Below are positions 15,711 through 24,844 of a stretch of DNA of 64,000 nucleotides, one piece after another. The translations under genes were made by a program, and so were the position numbers. Origin of the DNA: Pseudomonas sp. RSB 5.4 (GTDB lineage: Bacteria; Pseudomonadota; Gammaproteobacteria; Pseudomonadales; Pseudomonadaceae); contig NZ_CP146986.1 in the NCBI RefSeq assembly GCF_037126175.1, forward strand, positions 868,001 to 932,000, in the 5' to 3' direction. Numbering within the stretch: position 1 is the stretch's first letter; the number at the start of each line of letters is the position of its first letter. The notes beneath the pieces were generated by a model. The model had not been told where the DNA came from and did no database searches. It saw only the letters and a list, made by a program, of their open reading frames with translations.

Positions 15711-18251
15711 TCATTCCAACACCCACTCCGCCAACTTCCCCGTCACCTGCGTCATCAACACATTCTCGACATCCCGCGCACCCGCCGCGCTGCACTTGGC
15801 GAGCACCGCTTTCACAATTCCCGAATCAAACTCGAACTGTTTGCCCGTCGCCGCCTTGTAGCGGCCACGCAGTTTTTCCAGCTTCGCCAGCACAATACCT
15901 TCCAGCGTCGCCTCATCCAGCGGCCGATACGCAACCACCGTCATGCGCGCCAGAAACGCCGGGCGGAAGGCTTGCAAAAGGACTTTGTGCAGCGCTTCGT
16001 TGAAAGCTTCAGAGCCGATCTGTGACGCGGGAGTGTCGAGCAACAGTTCAGCGCCGACATTGCTGGTGGCGAGCATCACGGTGTTTTTGAAGTCCACCAC
16101 CAAACCGGTGCCGTCCTCCATCAAGCCTTTGTCGAACACGTTGTAAAACGCTTCCAGCACATCCGGATGCGCCTTCTCGATTTCATCCAGCAACACCACG
16201 GAATACGGTTTGCGCCTGACCGCTTCGGTAAGCACGCCGCCACTGCCATAACCGACATAACCGGGCGGCGCGCCTTTGAGCTGGCTGACGGTATGGGCTT
16301 CCTGATATTCGGAAAGGTTGATGCTGATCAGGTTGCGTTCGCCGCCGTACAACGCATCGGCCAGCGCATACGCGGTTTCGGTTTTGCCCACGCCGGTGGG
16401 GCCGACCAACAGGAACACACCCACCGGTTTTTGCGGATCAGTGAGCCCGGCGCGATAGGCCTGCAAACGTTGGGCGATGGTGTTGAGCGCAGTGCTCTGG
16501 CCCATGACGCGCTGGCCCATGCGGGTGCCGAGGGTGCGTACGGCATGGGCTTCGTCGGCGAGCATTTTGCCGACGGGGATGCCGGTCCATCCGGCTATGA
16601 CGGCAGCGACGGTTTTCGCGTCGACCTGTTCGGGCACCAGCGGATCGTCCTGGCGGATCGCATCCAGTCCGGCTTCCAGGCGCAGCAGTTCGGCAGCCAG
16701 ATGATCGATGCGACTGTCGGTGGCTTCATCGGGTTTGTCACTGTCGGCGCGTTCGCTGAGGTCGAGCAGTTCGCGGCGGGTGTCGAGCAGCTCGCGCACC
16801 GCTACGCGTTCTTCGCTCCAACGGGTTTCCAGTTCGCGGATGGCTTGCACGTTGCCGCCAGATTCGCTTTCCAGCAGAGTGATGCGCTCACGGTGATCCA
16901 GCCCCGTGGCTTGCTCACGCCGCAAACGTTCGACTTCGTCCTTGAGGCTGTTCTGCCGGTGGCGCAGGCTTTCCAGCGGCGGTGGCACGTCGTGCTGGCC
17001 GAGGGCGACCCGGGCGCAGGCGGTGTCGAGGACGCTGATGGCTTTGTCCGGCAATTGGCGGCCAGAGATGTAGCGGTGCGAGAGTTTCACCGCTTCATGG
17101 ATCGCCGCGTCGAGCACCTGCACGCCGTGGTGCTGTTCGAGTTTGGCGGCGACGCCACGGAGCATTTCCACGGCGGTAATTTCGTCTGGCTCCTCAACCT
17201 GCACCAGTTGAAAGCGGCGGGCGAGGGCGGGGTCTTTTTCGAAGTATTTTTTATATTCCATCCACGTGGTGGCGGCGAGCGTGCGCAACTCGCCGCGGGC
17301 CAGTGCCGGTTTCAAAAGATTGGCCGCATCGCTGCCGCCCTCGGCACCGCCGGCACCGATCAGGGTGTGGGCTTCGTCGATGAACAGGATGATCGGTTTG
17401 TCGGCACTGCGCACCGCGTCGATCACGCCTTTGAGCCGCTGTTCGAATTCGCCTTTGACCCCGGCGCCGGCCTGCAGCAAACCGAGGTCGAGCACGCGCA
17501 AACTGACTTCCTGCAATGACGGCGGCACGTCGCCGGCAGCGATGCGCAGAGCCAGACCTTCGACCACGGCGGTTTTGCCCACGCCTGGGGCGCCAACCAG
17601 AATCGGATTGTTCTGCCGGCGCCGCAGCAGAATGTCGATGCACTGACGGATCTCGCCGTCTCGGCCAACGATCGGGTCGATGCGTCCGGCATGTGCATCG
17701 GCGGTCAGATCCTGGGTGTATTGATCGAGCACCGAGTCCTGCCGTGGCGCGGCACTTCCCGTTGAAGTGGTTCGTGGACCGACATGCTCACGAGAGTTCT
17801 CCGTCCACTCTAATAAATTGGTCCGCAGCGCTTCCTTGGGAATCCGCAGCAACGATGAGGCACTGTTGAGCAACAGACTGCGGCGCTCGTCGCGATCAAT
17901 CAACGCCAGCAACAACAGCCCGGATCGAATACTGTCGAGGCCCAGCAGGCTGGCCTGCACCACCGCGTCTTCCAGCAAGCCCAAGGTGTGCGACGACAAC
18001 GCCGGCGTACGCGTGCTACCCGCCTTGAACAGATCCAGCGCCCTGTTGATTTCCGCGGTCAGCGCATCCCGCTCCAGGCCGAAGCGTGGCAGCAGAAACG
18101 CAAAATCGCCGCTCTCGATGTCGAGCAGTTCCAGCAACAGATGCTCGATCTCGACAAAGTGATGCCCGCGCTGCAAACAGCGCTGGGCGGCGCGTTCGAG
18201 GGCGCGGCGGTTTTCCGGGTTGAGGCGTCCGATCAGGCTGGCGAGTTCCAT
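15711..18251 (-). CDS. clpV: type VI secretion AAA+ ATPase ClpV (TssH)
   Basis: An 846-residue hexameric ClpB-type ATPase that disassembles contracted TssBC sheaths. It has an N-terminal sheath-binding domain (residues 1-150), AAA module 1 with Walker A GAPGVGKTA and Walker B ILFIDEAH, a coiled-coil middle domain, AAA module 2 with GPTGVGKTE and VVLLDEIEKAHPDV, and a C-terminal D2-small domain. ATG at 18251 gives MELASLIGRLNPENRRALE, the usual ClpV start. It follows tssG by one base, so the two are translationally coupled. Length matches the family. Confidence 0.96.
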   Translation of the reverse strand: MELASLIGRLNPENRRALERAAQRCLQRGHHFVEIEHLLLELLDIESGDFAFLLPRFGLERDALTAEINRALDLFKAGSTRTPALSSHTLGLLEDAVVQASLLGLDSIRSGLLLLALIDRDERRSLLLNSASSLLRIPKEALRTNLLEWTENSREHVGPRTTSTGSAAPRQDSVLDQYTQDLTADAHAGRIDPIVGRDGEIRQCIDILLRRRQNNPILVGAPGVGKTAVVEGLALRIAAGDVPPSLQEVSLRVLDLGLLQAGAGVKGEFEQRLKGVIDAVRSADKPIILFIDEAHTLIGAGGAEGGSDAANLLKPALARGELRTLAATTWMEYKKYFEKDPALARRFQLVQVEEPDEITAVEMLRGVAAKLEQHHGVQVLDAAIHEAVKLSHRYISGRQLPDKAISVLDTACARVALGQHDVPPPLESLRHRQNSLKDEVERLRREQATGLDHRERITLLESESGGNVQAIRELETRWSEERVAVRELLDTRRELLDLSERADSDKPDEATDSRIDHLAAELLRLEAGLDAIRQDDPLVPEQVDAKTVAAVIAGWTGIPVGKMLADEAHAVRTLGTRMGQRVMGQSTALNTIAQRLQAYRAGLTDPQKPVGVFLLVGPTGVGKTETAYALADALYGGERNLISINLSEYQEAHTVSQLKGAPPGYVGYGSGGVLTEAVRRKPYSVVLLDEIEKAHPDVLEAFYNVFDKGLMEDGTGLVVDFKNTVMLATSNVGAELLLDTPASQIGSEAFNEALHKVLLQAFRPAFLARMTVVAYRPLDEATLEGIVLAKLEKLRGRYKAATGKQFEFDSGIVKAVLAKCSAAGARDVENVLMTQVTGKLAEWVLE

Positions 18252-18252
18252 G

Positions 18253-19278
18253 TCAGGTGATCTCCAACTGACGAAGACGGGTTTCGATGCGCTGCACGGC
18301 AAGGCTGGCCTGACGCTGCAAACCACCGTTCCAGCTGAGCAGGGGTGGTGCCTGGCGCCCGAGCTTCAGCGGCCCGGCACCGCGCACCAGCAGCACCAGG
18401 GTCACGTCCAGATCCGGGCCGAAGTACAACGCCGCAAGGCTGGCCAATGCCGGGTGCGCTTCGCCGTCCGGCAGAAATCGGCTCGCCTGCGTTGAGGGCA
18501 GTGGCCCGAGGGTCAGGCGAATACCGGCGTGCTCATCCCAGACTCGTTTGCCGGCAACGGCCGTGCGTCCGAGTTGCAGATTGCGCCCACCAGGCTTGAT
18601 GACGCTGCGGCTGGCAGGCGGAATTTCGCGCCAGGCGCCTTCATAGGCACTGAGTTCCACCGGCATGGCGAACTGCTCGCGGACAATCGCTGCGAACCCG
18701 GCCAGCGAGCGCCGGCCATCGGCGAACAACGCGGTGCAGGCCAGCACTGCACAATCGGGAACCGCCTGACGCTCCTGCAAGGCCTTGGGCAACAGACCGG
18801 TAAGGGCGCGCAATTGCGCCTGTACCGGCGAGGCGCCCGGTGTGACAAAGCCAAGCGCGATGCGGTGCTTGCGCATCACCTTGTAGAGCAGGCTGAGCAG
18901 GCGATGCTGGAACAGATCAAGGAACTCGGCCGGGGCGTGATCCTTGGCCCGCGCCCGTTGTTGCAGCCACTCCTGATAGGCGTAGGGCAACGGGCCGTCG
19001 GGGCCGCCGAGGCCGAACATCGGGGTGTCGAGGATTAACGGCTGGCCCGGTTCTTCGCGCAGGTTTTCGATCTGGCTGGTGGGAAACAGCGGTGTCAGCG
19101 GTCCGCGCAATTTCAACGCTTCGGCCTGGGGCGAGGTGCCGCTGCCCAGGGATTCGGCTTGCGGTTGTTCGCGCTCGAGCAGTAACAATGCCTGCAACAG
19201 TTCGAACGCCTGCGGATCGCGGCGCAGTCGTTGGCTCAGGGTCAGAGCGACAGGGGCATGCCGGCTTGGGGTTGCCAT
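18253..19278 (-). CDS. tssG: type VI secretion baseplate subunit TssG
   Basis: A 341-residue baseplate wedge component (VasB/ImpH family). Family features are the N-terminal amphipathic LRRDPQAFELLQALLLLER, the LPYAYQEWLQQRARAKDHAP segment, and FLDLFQHRLLSLLYK. It forms the TssF2-TssG wedge with the preceding gene. Its start lies 37 bp inside tssF. It is full length and shows nothing unusual. Confidence 0.93.
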   Translation of the reverse strand: MATPSRHAPVALTLSQRLRRDPQAFELLQALLLLEREQPQAESLGSGTSPQAEALKLRGPLTPLFPTSQIENLREEPGQPLILDTPMFGLGGPDGPLPYAYQEWLQQRARAKDHAPAEFLDLFQHRLLSLLYKVMRKHRIALGFVTPGASPVQAQLRALTGLLPKALQERQAVPDCAVLACTALFADGRRSLAGFAAIVREQFAMPVELSAYEGAWREIPPASRSVIKPGGRNLQLGRTAVAGKRVWDEHAGIRLTLGPLPSTQASRFLPDGEAHPALASLAALYFGPDLDVTLVLLVRGAGPLKLGRQAPPLLSWNGGLQRQASLAVQRIETRLRQLEIT

Positions 19279-21035
19279 GCCTTGATCTCCTTGTCGGACT
19301 GCATCAACACCGTGCGCACGAAGCGATTGGCTGTGGCGTACACCGAAAAGAACTGCGCCAGCACGGCAGAAAACAACACTGCGCTGCTACCGACGAAGTG
19401 CTGCGGATCGAGCTGCAACTGCACCTCCAGCCCATTGCGCCAGCCGCGCCAGGCATCGACGCCGACATGGCCGATCACCCGTTCGCAACGCAGGCTCAGC
19501 AGGCCCTCGATCTGGCGCAGCGCACTGGCTTCATCGCGCAGGTTGTGCAGGTGCAGAATTTCTTTCAAGGCGTCGAGTGCCTGCGGGCCTTCGACCAGAG
19601 ACAAGTGATTGAGGGTCAGTTGCGACACCAGTCGCCAGCGTGAATCACCGTCCAGACGCGGCAGGCTTTGCGGGCTCGGCGGGTTGCGCAGGCGTGCCCA
19701 GGCGATTGGCCCGGGACGTTCGAAACCCAGCGGTGTGCCGGCGGGCAGGCTCTGCGCCAGATGCCGGTTGGTACACAGCAGTTCGGCGGTGAGGCTGTAA
19801 TCCGGCAGTTCGCTCAACGGGTCGAAACGGGTGTCAACCACGCTCACCAACAGGTCGCTGCCGAGCCGGTTCGGGGTCATGCTGCTGACCCGTCGCGCAT
19901 GCCAGTAGCGTTGCTGATCGCCACCGCTATGCTGGCTGCCGTAATACGCTGGCAGCCGTTGCACGCCGTTGCCGAAGCTGGCGCGCAGGCTGCGAATGCT
20001 ATGGATCTCGACGCTGTTCTCGCGGTGACTGTCAGCAATCAAACGGTACTCGCTGCGGGTGCCGTCCGGGCGCAGTGGCTCGGAGGTCCGCGGGAACAGG
20101 TTGATCGCCGGAGCGCAGCCCAGGGCGATATCACTGGCCTGTAAATGCAGGCGGCTGGCCGGAGCGCAGTCGAAAACGATGTACAGGTACAGCGTCTGGC
20201 TGTCGCTGCTGGCGCCGCTCAACGGCAGATCGAAGAACTGAAATTTGTCCGGGAAAGCAAAGTATTCCGCCAGCAGGCGCATGCCCGGGTGCACACCGTC
20301 CTCATCCGGCAGCAGGACTTCCTCATCGCTGAAACCGACGATCGTCGGCAAACCGTTCACCGGGGTCGGAATACTTCCTGGCGAACCGGCCAGCACCTGT
20401 ACCGCGTGAGCGCCGAGCAGGTCATACAGACAGGCATTGATCACCGGCGAAGCGGTGAGATGAATGCGCAGTTGGCCGATGCCCAGTTCCGTCCATTGAC
20501 TCTCGCCCAGGCAACGCAAGCTCAGGCGCAATGCCGAACGCGCCTGCACGACACCGGTCAGCGCCTGGGCTTCATCGCCGCCGAGCAATAACGCTTCGCT
20601 GACCTCTATCGGCCACAAATGCACGGCGGCCGAGGTGCGAAAGTGGATGCTCTCACCCTTGCTGGTGGTGACGAACAATGGGGTGTCACGGGGCAGGGGA
20701 TAGCCCTCGTCGAGGTTGCCCTTGCTCGGGTCCGGCTCGAACTGCACGATGGCGCAGGAGGGCAATGGCCGCACAGCCAATGGATAAAGCTGTTCAAGCA
20801 AGGCATCACTGAACTCTGCATAGTCGTCGTCGAGTCTGCGTTGCAGACGTGCGGCGAGCAGGGCAAAGCCTTCGAGCAAGCGTTCGACATGCGGGTCGGG
20901 ACACTCGCCCGGTGACAGCTCAAGGCGCCGCGCGACTTTCGGATAACGCTCGGCAAACTGGCTGCCGGCATGGCGCAGCCAGGTCAGTTCGCGCTGGTAA
21001 TAGTCGAGCAGTTGCGGGTCAATCGAGTCGCTCAT
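19242..21035 (-). CDS. tssF: type VI secretion baseplate subunit TssF
   Basis: A 597-residue baseplate protein (VasA/ImpG family). It starts MSDSIDPQLLDYYQRELTWL, the standard TssF N-terminus, and contains GFALLAARLQRRLDDDYAEF and CDYLLFPEKF-like text (EYFAFPDKFQFFDL). ATG at 21035 was chosen over an upstream in-frame start. It overlaps the end of tssE by 17 bp and the start of tssG by 37 bp, which indicates tight translational coupling through the baseplate genes. Confidence 0.95.
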   Translation of the reverse strand: MSDSIDPQLLDYYQRELTWLRHAGSQFAERYPKVARRLELSPGECPDPHVERLLEGFALLAARLQRRLDDDYAEFSDALLEQLYPLAVRPLPSCAIVQFEPDPSKGNLDEGYPLPRDTPLFVTTSKGESIHFRTSAAVHLWPIEVSEALLLGGDEAQALTGVVQARSALRLSLRCLGESQWTELGIGQLRIHLTASPVINACLYDLLGAHAVQVLAGSPGSIPTPVNGLPTIVGFSDEEVLLPDEDGVHPGMRLLAEYFAFPDKFQFFDLPLSGASSDSQTLYLYIVFDCAPASRLHLQASDIALGCAPAINLFPRTSEPLRPDGTRSEYRLIADSHRENSVEIHSIRSLRASFGNGVQRLPAYYGSQHSGGDQQRYWHARRVSSMTPNRLGSDLLVSVVDTRFDPLSELPDYSLTAELLCTNRHLAQSLPAGTPLGFERPGPIAWARLRNPPSPQSLPRLDGDSRWRLVSQLTLNHLSLVEGPQALDALKEILHLHNLRDEASALRQIEGLLSLRCERVIGHVGVDAWRGWRNGLEVQLQLDPQHFVGSSAVLFSAVLAQFFSVYATANRFVRTVLMQSDKEIKAWQPQAGMPLSL

Positions 21036-21462
21036 GGCGCACCTCCAACCCTTGGCTGCCAGGTTCGATGACAAACGCCACCGGCCAATATTGCAGACCG
21101 CTGCGCAGCTCGCCGAGCAGACGGATGCTTAAACGTTGCGGCTGGTCGGGCAGGGGATTGACCTGGACCTCGCCCAGTTTCAGGCGCGGCTCGAAATGGT
21201 TGATGGCTTCGCGGATCTCCCGCGCCAGTCGACGACGGTCATCACTGCGCTGTTGTTGCAGGGCGCTCCAATCCGCAATGCCGTAGTCGATAACGCTCGG
21301 TGGCTGGGTGAGGGCGCGCGGGCCACGACGTGTGTTGAACAGGCGCGCCAACTCGGCATGCACCGAGTCGAGCAAACCCTGGCGATCGAACGCCTGCACG
21401 CTGTCGGCCTCGCCGGATGCGAGGCGTTCGAACAGCGGCGGGAGCATGCCGGTGCCTGCCAT
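21019..21462 (-). CDS. tssE: type VI secretion baseplate subunit TssE (gp25-like)
   Basis: A 147-residue protein of the phage T4 gp25-like family. A start region LPPLFERLAS is followed by the LARLFNTRRG motif and IDYGIADW, both typical of TssE. It also has AREIREAINHFEPRLKLGEV. It caps the sheath on the baseplate. The start is ambiguous: ATG at 21462 or 21447, neither with a strong ribosome binding site. It begins 15 bp after the hcp stop. Confidence 0.92.
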   Translation of the reverse strand: MAGTGMLPPLFERLASGEADSVQAFDRQGLLDSVHAELARLFNTRRGPRALTQPPSVIDYGIADWSALQQQRSDDRRRLAREIREAINHFEPRLKLGEVQVNPLPDQPQRLSIRLLGELRSGLQYWPVAFVIEPGSQGLEVRHERLD

Positions 21463-21477
21463 GACCAAGGCGCCGGG

Positions 21478-21975
21478 TTAGCTGACGAGCTTGTTGGCGG
21501 CCATGTCCCACGTCGACGCGGCAGTGCCTTCCTTGGTGCCATCGTCTTTCTGTGCGGTGAGTTCCCATTTGATTTTGGTGAAGTTCAGCGACAGGGTTTC
21601 TACCGGTTTGCCCCCGGTACCGCCGCTGACACTGACGTTGGAAATCACTACGTTGGTCAGGGTGTAGATGATGAACGGCAACAGTTGCCCGCTGCCTTCG
21701 GCGGCGTTGCGGCCGATGGTGATCTTGGCTTCCGGAATCGGTTTGCCGGCACAGCAGTATTCGTTGAGGGACGGCGTCGAGGTATCGACGAATTTGGTCA
21801 GGGTGAACTCACCGACGTGGGGTTTGCCCGAGGTTCGCTCCGAGTTGCTGACGTCGTTGGTCACTTGCATGGCCACGTTGTGGCTGTAGGACATGACTTC
21901 GATTTTGTCCGTGTAACCTTCGAGCAGGCTGTCACCTTTGATGTCGCCGCCAAGGTCGAGAATGATTGCATCCAT
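21478..21975 (-). CDS. hcp: type VI secretion inner-tube protein Hcp (TssD)
   Basis: A 165-residue Hcp. It begins MDAIILDLGGDIKGDS and carries VMSYSHNVAMQVTNDVSN and GEFTLTKFVDTSTPSL, which fit the Hcp1 family ring-forming beta barrel. It should be the most abundant product of the operon. A 90-bp gap with a strong inverted repeat separates it from tssC, unlike the overlapping genes downstream. This suggests RNA processing or stabilisation that raises hcp levels relative to its neighbours. Confidence 0.96.
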   Translation of the reverse strand: MDAIILDLGGDIKGDSLLEGYTDKIEVMSYSHNVAMQVTNDVSNSERTSGKPHVGEFTLTKFVDTSTPSLNEYCCAGKPIPEAKITIGRNAAEGSGQLLPFIIYTLTNVVISNVSVSGGTGGKPVETLSLNFTKIKWELTAQKDDGTKEGTAASTWDMAANKLVS

Positions 21976-22021
21976 CGCTTGAAACTCCTGAAGAAATTCA
22001 CAAATAGACTGAGCTCAGAAC

Positions 22022-22053
22022 CTGTGGCGAGGGAGCAAGCTCCCTCGCCACAG
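22022..22053. repeat. near-perfect palindrome between tssC and hcp
   Basis: CTGTGGCGAGGGAGC and its reverse complement form a 15-bp stem with almost no loop. It is a common Pseudomonas REP subtype (CCTGTGGCGAGGGAGC). There is no T-run after it on the minus strand, so it is unlikely to be a full terminator. Its position just upstream of hcp inside the operon would protect or separate the hcp message. Confidence 0.85.
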
Positions 22054-22067
22054 AGGTTTCATCAACT

Positions 22068-23552
22068 TCAAGCCGCTACCGGTGGCGGCAGGGTCGCCAC
22101 CAGACGGATCGATGCAGTCAACTCCTCCAGCTGGAAGTGCGGCCGCAGGAACACCGTCGCCCGGTAGGCGCCCGGCTTGCCGGCCACTTCGGTAACGTCC
22201 ACCCGCGCTTCACGCAACGGGTACTGCGCCTTGATTTCCTGCGGCGCGTTGTCGTTGATCAGCACGTAGTCGGCGATCCAGTTGTTGAGGTAGGTCTGCA
22301 CGTTGTCGCGGGTCATGAAGCTGCCGACCTTGTCGCGCATGATGACCTTCAGGTAGTGAGCGAAACGCGAGGCCGCCAGCACGTACGGCAACATTGCCGA
22401 GATCCGCGCGTTGGCGTTGGCCTCGTTGGTGTTGTAGACCTTGGATTTGTTGGTGGTCTGACCGCCGAAGAACACGGCGACATCGCTGTTCTTCTTGTGG
22501 CACAGCGCGATGAAACCGAGGTCGTTGAGCTCTTTTTCGCGGCGGTCGGTGATTGCCACTTCGGTCGGGCACTTCAGTGACAGGTCGCCGGAACTGGTGC
22601 GGAAAGTGTGCGCCGGCAGGCCCTCGACCGCGCCGCCGCCTTCAGCGCCACGGATCGCCGCGCACCAGCCGTACTTGGCAAAGGCTTCGGTGATGCGTTG
22701 CGACAGCGCCCACGCCGCATTACCCCACAGGTATTTGCTGTGGTCGGTGCCGTTGACGTCTTCAACGTAGGTGATGCCTTCCACGGGGGAGGTGTCCGGG
22801 CCGTAAGGCAGGCGCAGCAGGAAGTGCGGCAGCACCAGCGACACGTAGCGCGAGTCTTCACTTTCGCGGAACGAGCGCCACTTGATCAGCTCCTGGCTCT
22901 CGAAGACTTTCGACAGGTCACGTGGCACCGCCAGTTCGGTGAAGCTGTTCATGTCGAACAGGCGAGGGCTGGCGGCGGCAATGAACGGCGCGTGCGCGGC
23001 AGCGGCGACGTTCGACAGTTTTTCCAGCAGGCCAATGTCCTGCGGGTGTCGACCGAAGGTGTAGTCGCCCACCAGCAGGCTGAACGGATGGCCACCGAAG
23101 GTGCCGTATTCCTCTTCGTAGATCTTTTTGAACAGCGCGCTCTGGTCGAATTCGACGGCTTTTTCCAGGTCGTTCTGCAGTTCTTTCTGTGTGACGTTGA
23201 GCAGGCGCAATTTCAGCCGGGTGCTGGTTTCAGTGTTCTGCACCAGCATGTGCAGGCCGCGCCACGAGGCTTCGAGTTTCTGAAAGTCGGTGTGGTGCAG
23301 CACCTCGTTGAGCTGGGCACTGATCAGTTGGTCGATCTGGCTGATGCGGTCATTGATCATCGCCACAGTGTCCTTGTCGATGGCCATGCCTTCGTCAAGC
23401 ACCTGGGTGGCGAACTCCGCGAGCATGTCGCGGGCGTAATCCTGCTGACTGTCATCGTGAGCCATGCGGCCCTCGGCGATGATCCGGTCGAGCAGGGATA
23501 AGGTTTCGGCTGCAGCATTCTCGCTGGCTTGATTCTGGGCGGCGGCGGGCAT
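22068..23552 (-). CDS. tssC: type VI secretion sheath large subunit TssC (VipB)
   Basis: A 494-residue contractile-sheath protein. Family marks are the LEASWRGLHMLVQNTETS segment, SLLVGDYTFGRHPQDIGLL, ASPRLFDMNSFTELAVPRDL, and the conserved C-terminus with NWIADYVLINDNAPQEIKAQ. It assembles with TssB around the Hcp tube. It starts 29 bp after tssB. It is full length, with no anomalies. Confidence 0.96.
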   Translation of the reverse strand: MPAAAQNQASENAAAETLSLLDRIIAEGRMAHDDSQQDYARDMLAEFATQVLDEGMAIDKDTVAMINDRISQIDQLISAQLNEVLHHTDFQKLEASWRGLHMLVQNTETSTRLKLRLLNVTQKELQNDLEKAVEFDQSALFKKIYEEEYGTFGGHPFSLLVGDYTFGRHPQDIGLLEKLSNVAAAAHAPFIAAASPRLFDMNSFTELAVPRDLSKVFESQELIKWRSFRESEDSRYVSLVLPHFLLRLPYGPDTSPVEGITYVEDVNGTDHSKYLWGNAAWALSQRITEAFAKYGWCAAIRGAEGGGAVEGLPAHTFRTSSGDLSLKCPTEVAITDRREKELNDLGFIALCHKKNSDVAVFFGGQTTNKSKVYNTNEANANARISAMLPYVLAASRFAHYLKVIMRDKVGSFMTRDNVQTYLNNWIADYVLINDNAPQEIKAQYPLREARVDVTEVAGKPGAYRATVFLRPHFQLEELTASIRLVATLPPPVAA

Positions 23553-23581
23553 GACGGATGCTCCCTCGGTTAAATGGATGA

Positions 23582-24124
23582 TCAGGCTTGCGGTTCGGCC
23601 GGGGCCTCGGCGTCAGCGGCCGGGGTAGCGGTGTCTGGGCGGGCCGATTTGATCTCTTGCAAGCCTTCGGTGTTGGCGATGACGTCGCGCAACAGCTTGT
23701 CCAGATCATCATTGCCATCGAGTTTGGTCAGCAGGTCGCGCAGACGCTGGCGAGCCTCGAACAGGCGGCGCAGGGGAGTGATTTGTTCCACCACCTTGAC
23801 CGGATCGAAGTCGTCGATGTGTTTGAAGTTCAGCTCGATATTGAGCTTGCTGTCGTCGCCGGTGATGGTGTTGTTGACCTGCAGGGTGGCGCGGGGAGCG
23901 ATCGAGGCGAGCACTTCGTTGAAGTTGTCGCGGTCGATTTCGGTAAAACGCCGTTCAGTCAGTTTTGCCAATGGTTTAAGTGGCTTGCCGGAGAGGTCAG
24001 CCAGAATTCCGACCACCAGAGGCAATTCCTTTTTTTCGATGGCGTTGCCGATTTCGACGTCGTAGGTAATTTGCACTCGGGGCGGGCGGACCCGGTCGAG
24101 CTTGTGCTGAGTACTTTCTGCCAT
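23582..24124 (-). CDS. tssB: type VI secretion sheath small subunit TssB (VipA)
   Basis: A 180-residue sheath subunit. It carries the typical start AESTQHKLDRVRPPRVQITY, then ELPLVVGILADLSGKP and FTEIDRDNFNEVLASIAPR. The C-terminal tail is rich in Ala, Glu and Pro. ATG at 24124 was chosen because the upstream in-frame extension lacks family sequence. It is the first gene of the minus-strand tss operon and faces tssJ across a 227-bp divergent promoter region. Confidence 0.95.
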   Translation of the reverse strand: MAESTQHKLDRVRPPRVQITYDVEIGNAIEKKELPLVVGILADLSGKPLKPLAKLTERRFTEIDRDNFNEVLASIAPRATLQVNNTITGDDSKLNIELNFKHIDDFDPVKVVEQITPLRRLFEARQRLRDLLTKLDGNDDLDKLLRDVIANTEGLQEIKSARPDTATPAADAEAPAEPQA

Positions 24125-24351
24125 GGTGGCTGACTCCGATGCGAAGGCGGGCGCAATGCATCGGGGAGGCCCGTTCATCGCTTTCCCTTACTGGACCGTA
24201 GGTTAGAAAGGGTGGCAGATGACCTGTCGTTCCTTTGACAAACCTTCCTCATTCGGCTCTGGGAACCGAACTACCCAAGACGCTAGAACAGGTCTATAAA
24301 AATGCAAGCGAAAAGCTTTTTTGGACTGTCTCGGGAAAAGGAAAATTCATT
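24125..24351. promoter_or_regulatory. divergent promoter region between tssB and tssJ
   Basis: A 227-bp gene-free interval that must contain promoters for both T6SS operons. TTGACA occurs at 24235-24240 and an A+T-rich TCTATAAAAA at about 24293-24302, but they are not suitably spaced to be paired. No sequence matching the sigma-54 consensus TGGCAC-N5-TTGC was seen on either strand. No clear operator palindrome was found. Confidence 0.5.
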
Positions 24352-24798
24352 TTGTGCAGACGATTTTTGAGTGTTGTTTTGTTTGCGCTGCTCGCCGGTT
24401 GTTCTTTTTTCGGGCCGAAAGTCGATCTGGACAGCCTGACCCTCGACGTCGCGCCCAAGGCCAATGACGACACGCCCATTGCCGTGGATTTCGTTGCAGT
24501 CAACGATCCGGATCTGCTCAAGCAGCTGTCGGGCATCAGTGCCAGCCAGTGGTTTGCCGGGCGCGACCAGTACCAACGCGACTATCGTCAGCTGATGAGC
24601 GTGTGGGGGCTGGAGCTGGTGCCGGGGCAATTCATCGACCGCCAGACCTTCCCGCTGGGGGGCAAGAAGGCGGCTGGACTTTTGGTCTTCGCCAGCTATA
24701 ACACACCCGGAGCGCACCGCTTGCGGCTCGACGATCAGCGCGAAGCGTGGCTCAAGTTCGACAGCCGCGAGATGAGCCTGGTCAGCAAGGAAAACTGA
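24352..24798 (+). CDS. tssJ: type VI secretion outer-membrane lipoprotein TssJ
   Basis: A 148-residue lipoprotein with signal sequence CRRFLSVVLFALLAGC, a lipobox LLAGC and mature Cys near residue 18. A transthyretin-like beta domain follows (SLTLDVAPKANDDTPIAVDF). It anchors the TssLM membrane complex to the outer membrane. The start is taken as TTG at 24352 because AAAAGGA lies upstream at good spacing and the signal peptide begins there. A longer in-frame TTG at 24235 would bury the signal. It is the first gene of the tssJKLMA operon. Confidence 0.88.
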   Translation: MCRRFLSVVLFALLAGCSFFGPKVDLDSLTLDVAPKANDDTPIAVDFVAVNDPDLLKQLSGISASQWFAGRDQYQRDYRQLMSVWGLELVPGQFIDRQTFPLGGKKAAGLLVFASYNTPGAHRLRLDDQREAWLKFDSREMSLVSKEN

Positions 24799-24844
24799 AA
24801 CACACCGCTCGCCGCCGGGTTGCGGCATGGTCGAAGGGAGTCGT

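Noticed and set aside
24235..24351. N-terminal extension of TssJ from the TTG at 24235
   Set aside because: It would place about 39 residues before the lipoprotein signal peptide. The TTG at 24352 has a good ribosome binding site and correct signal structure.
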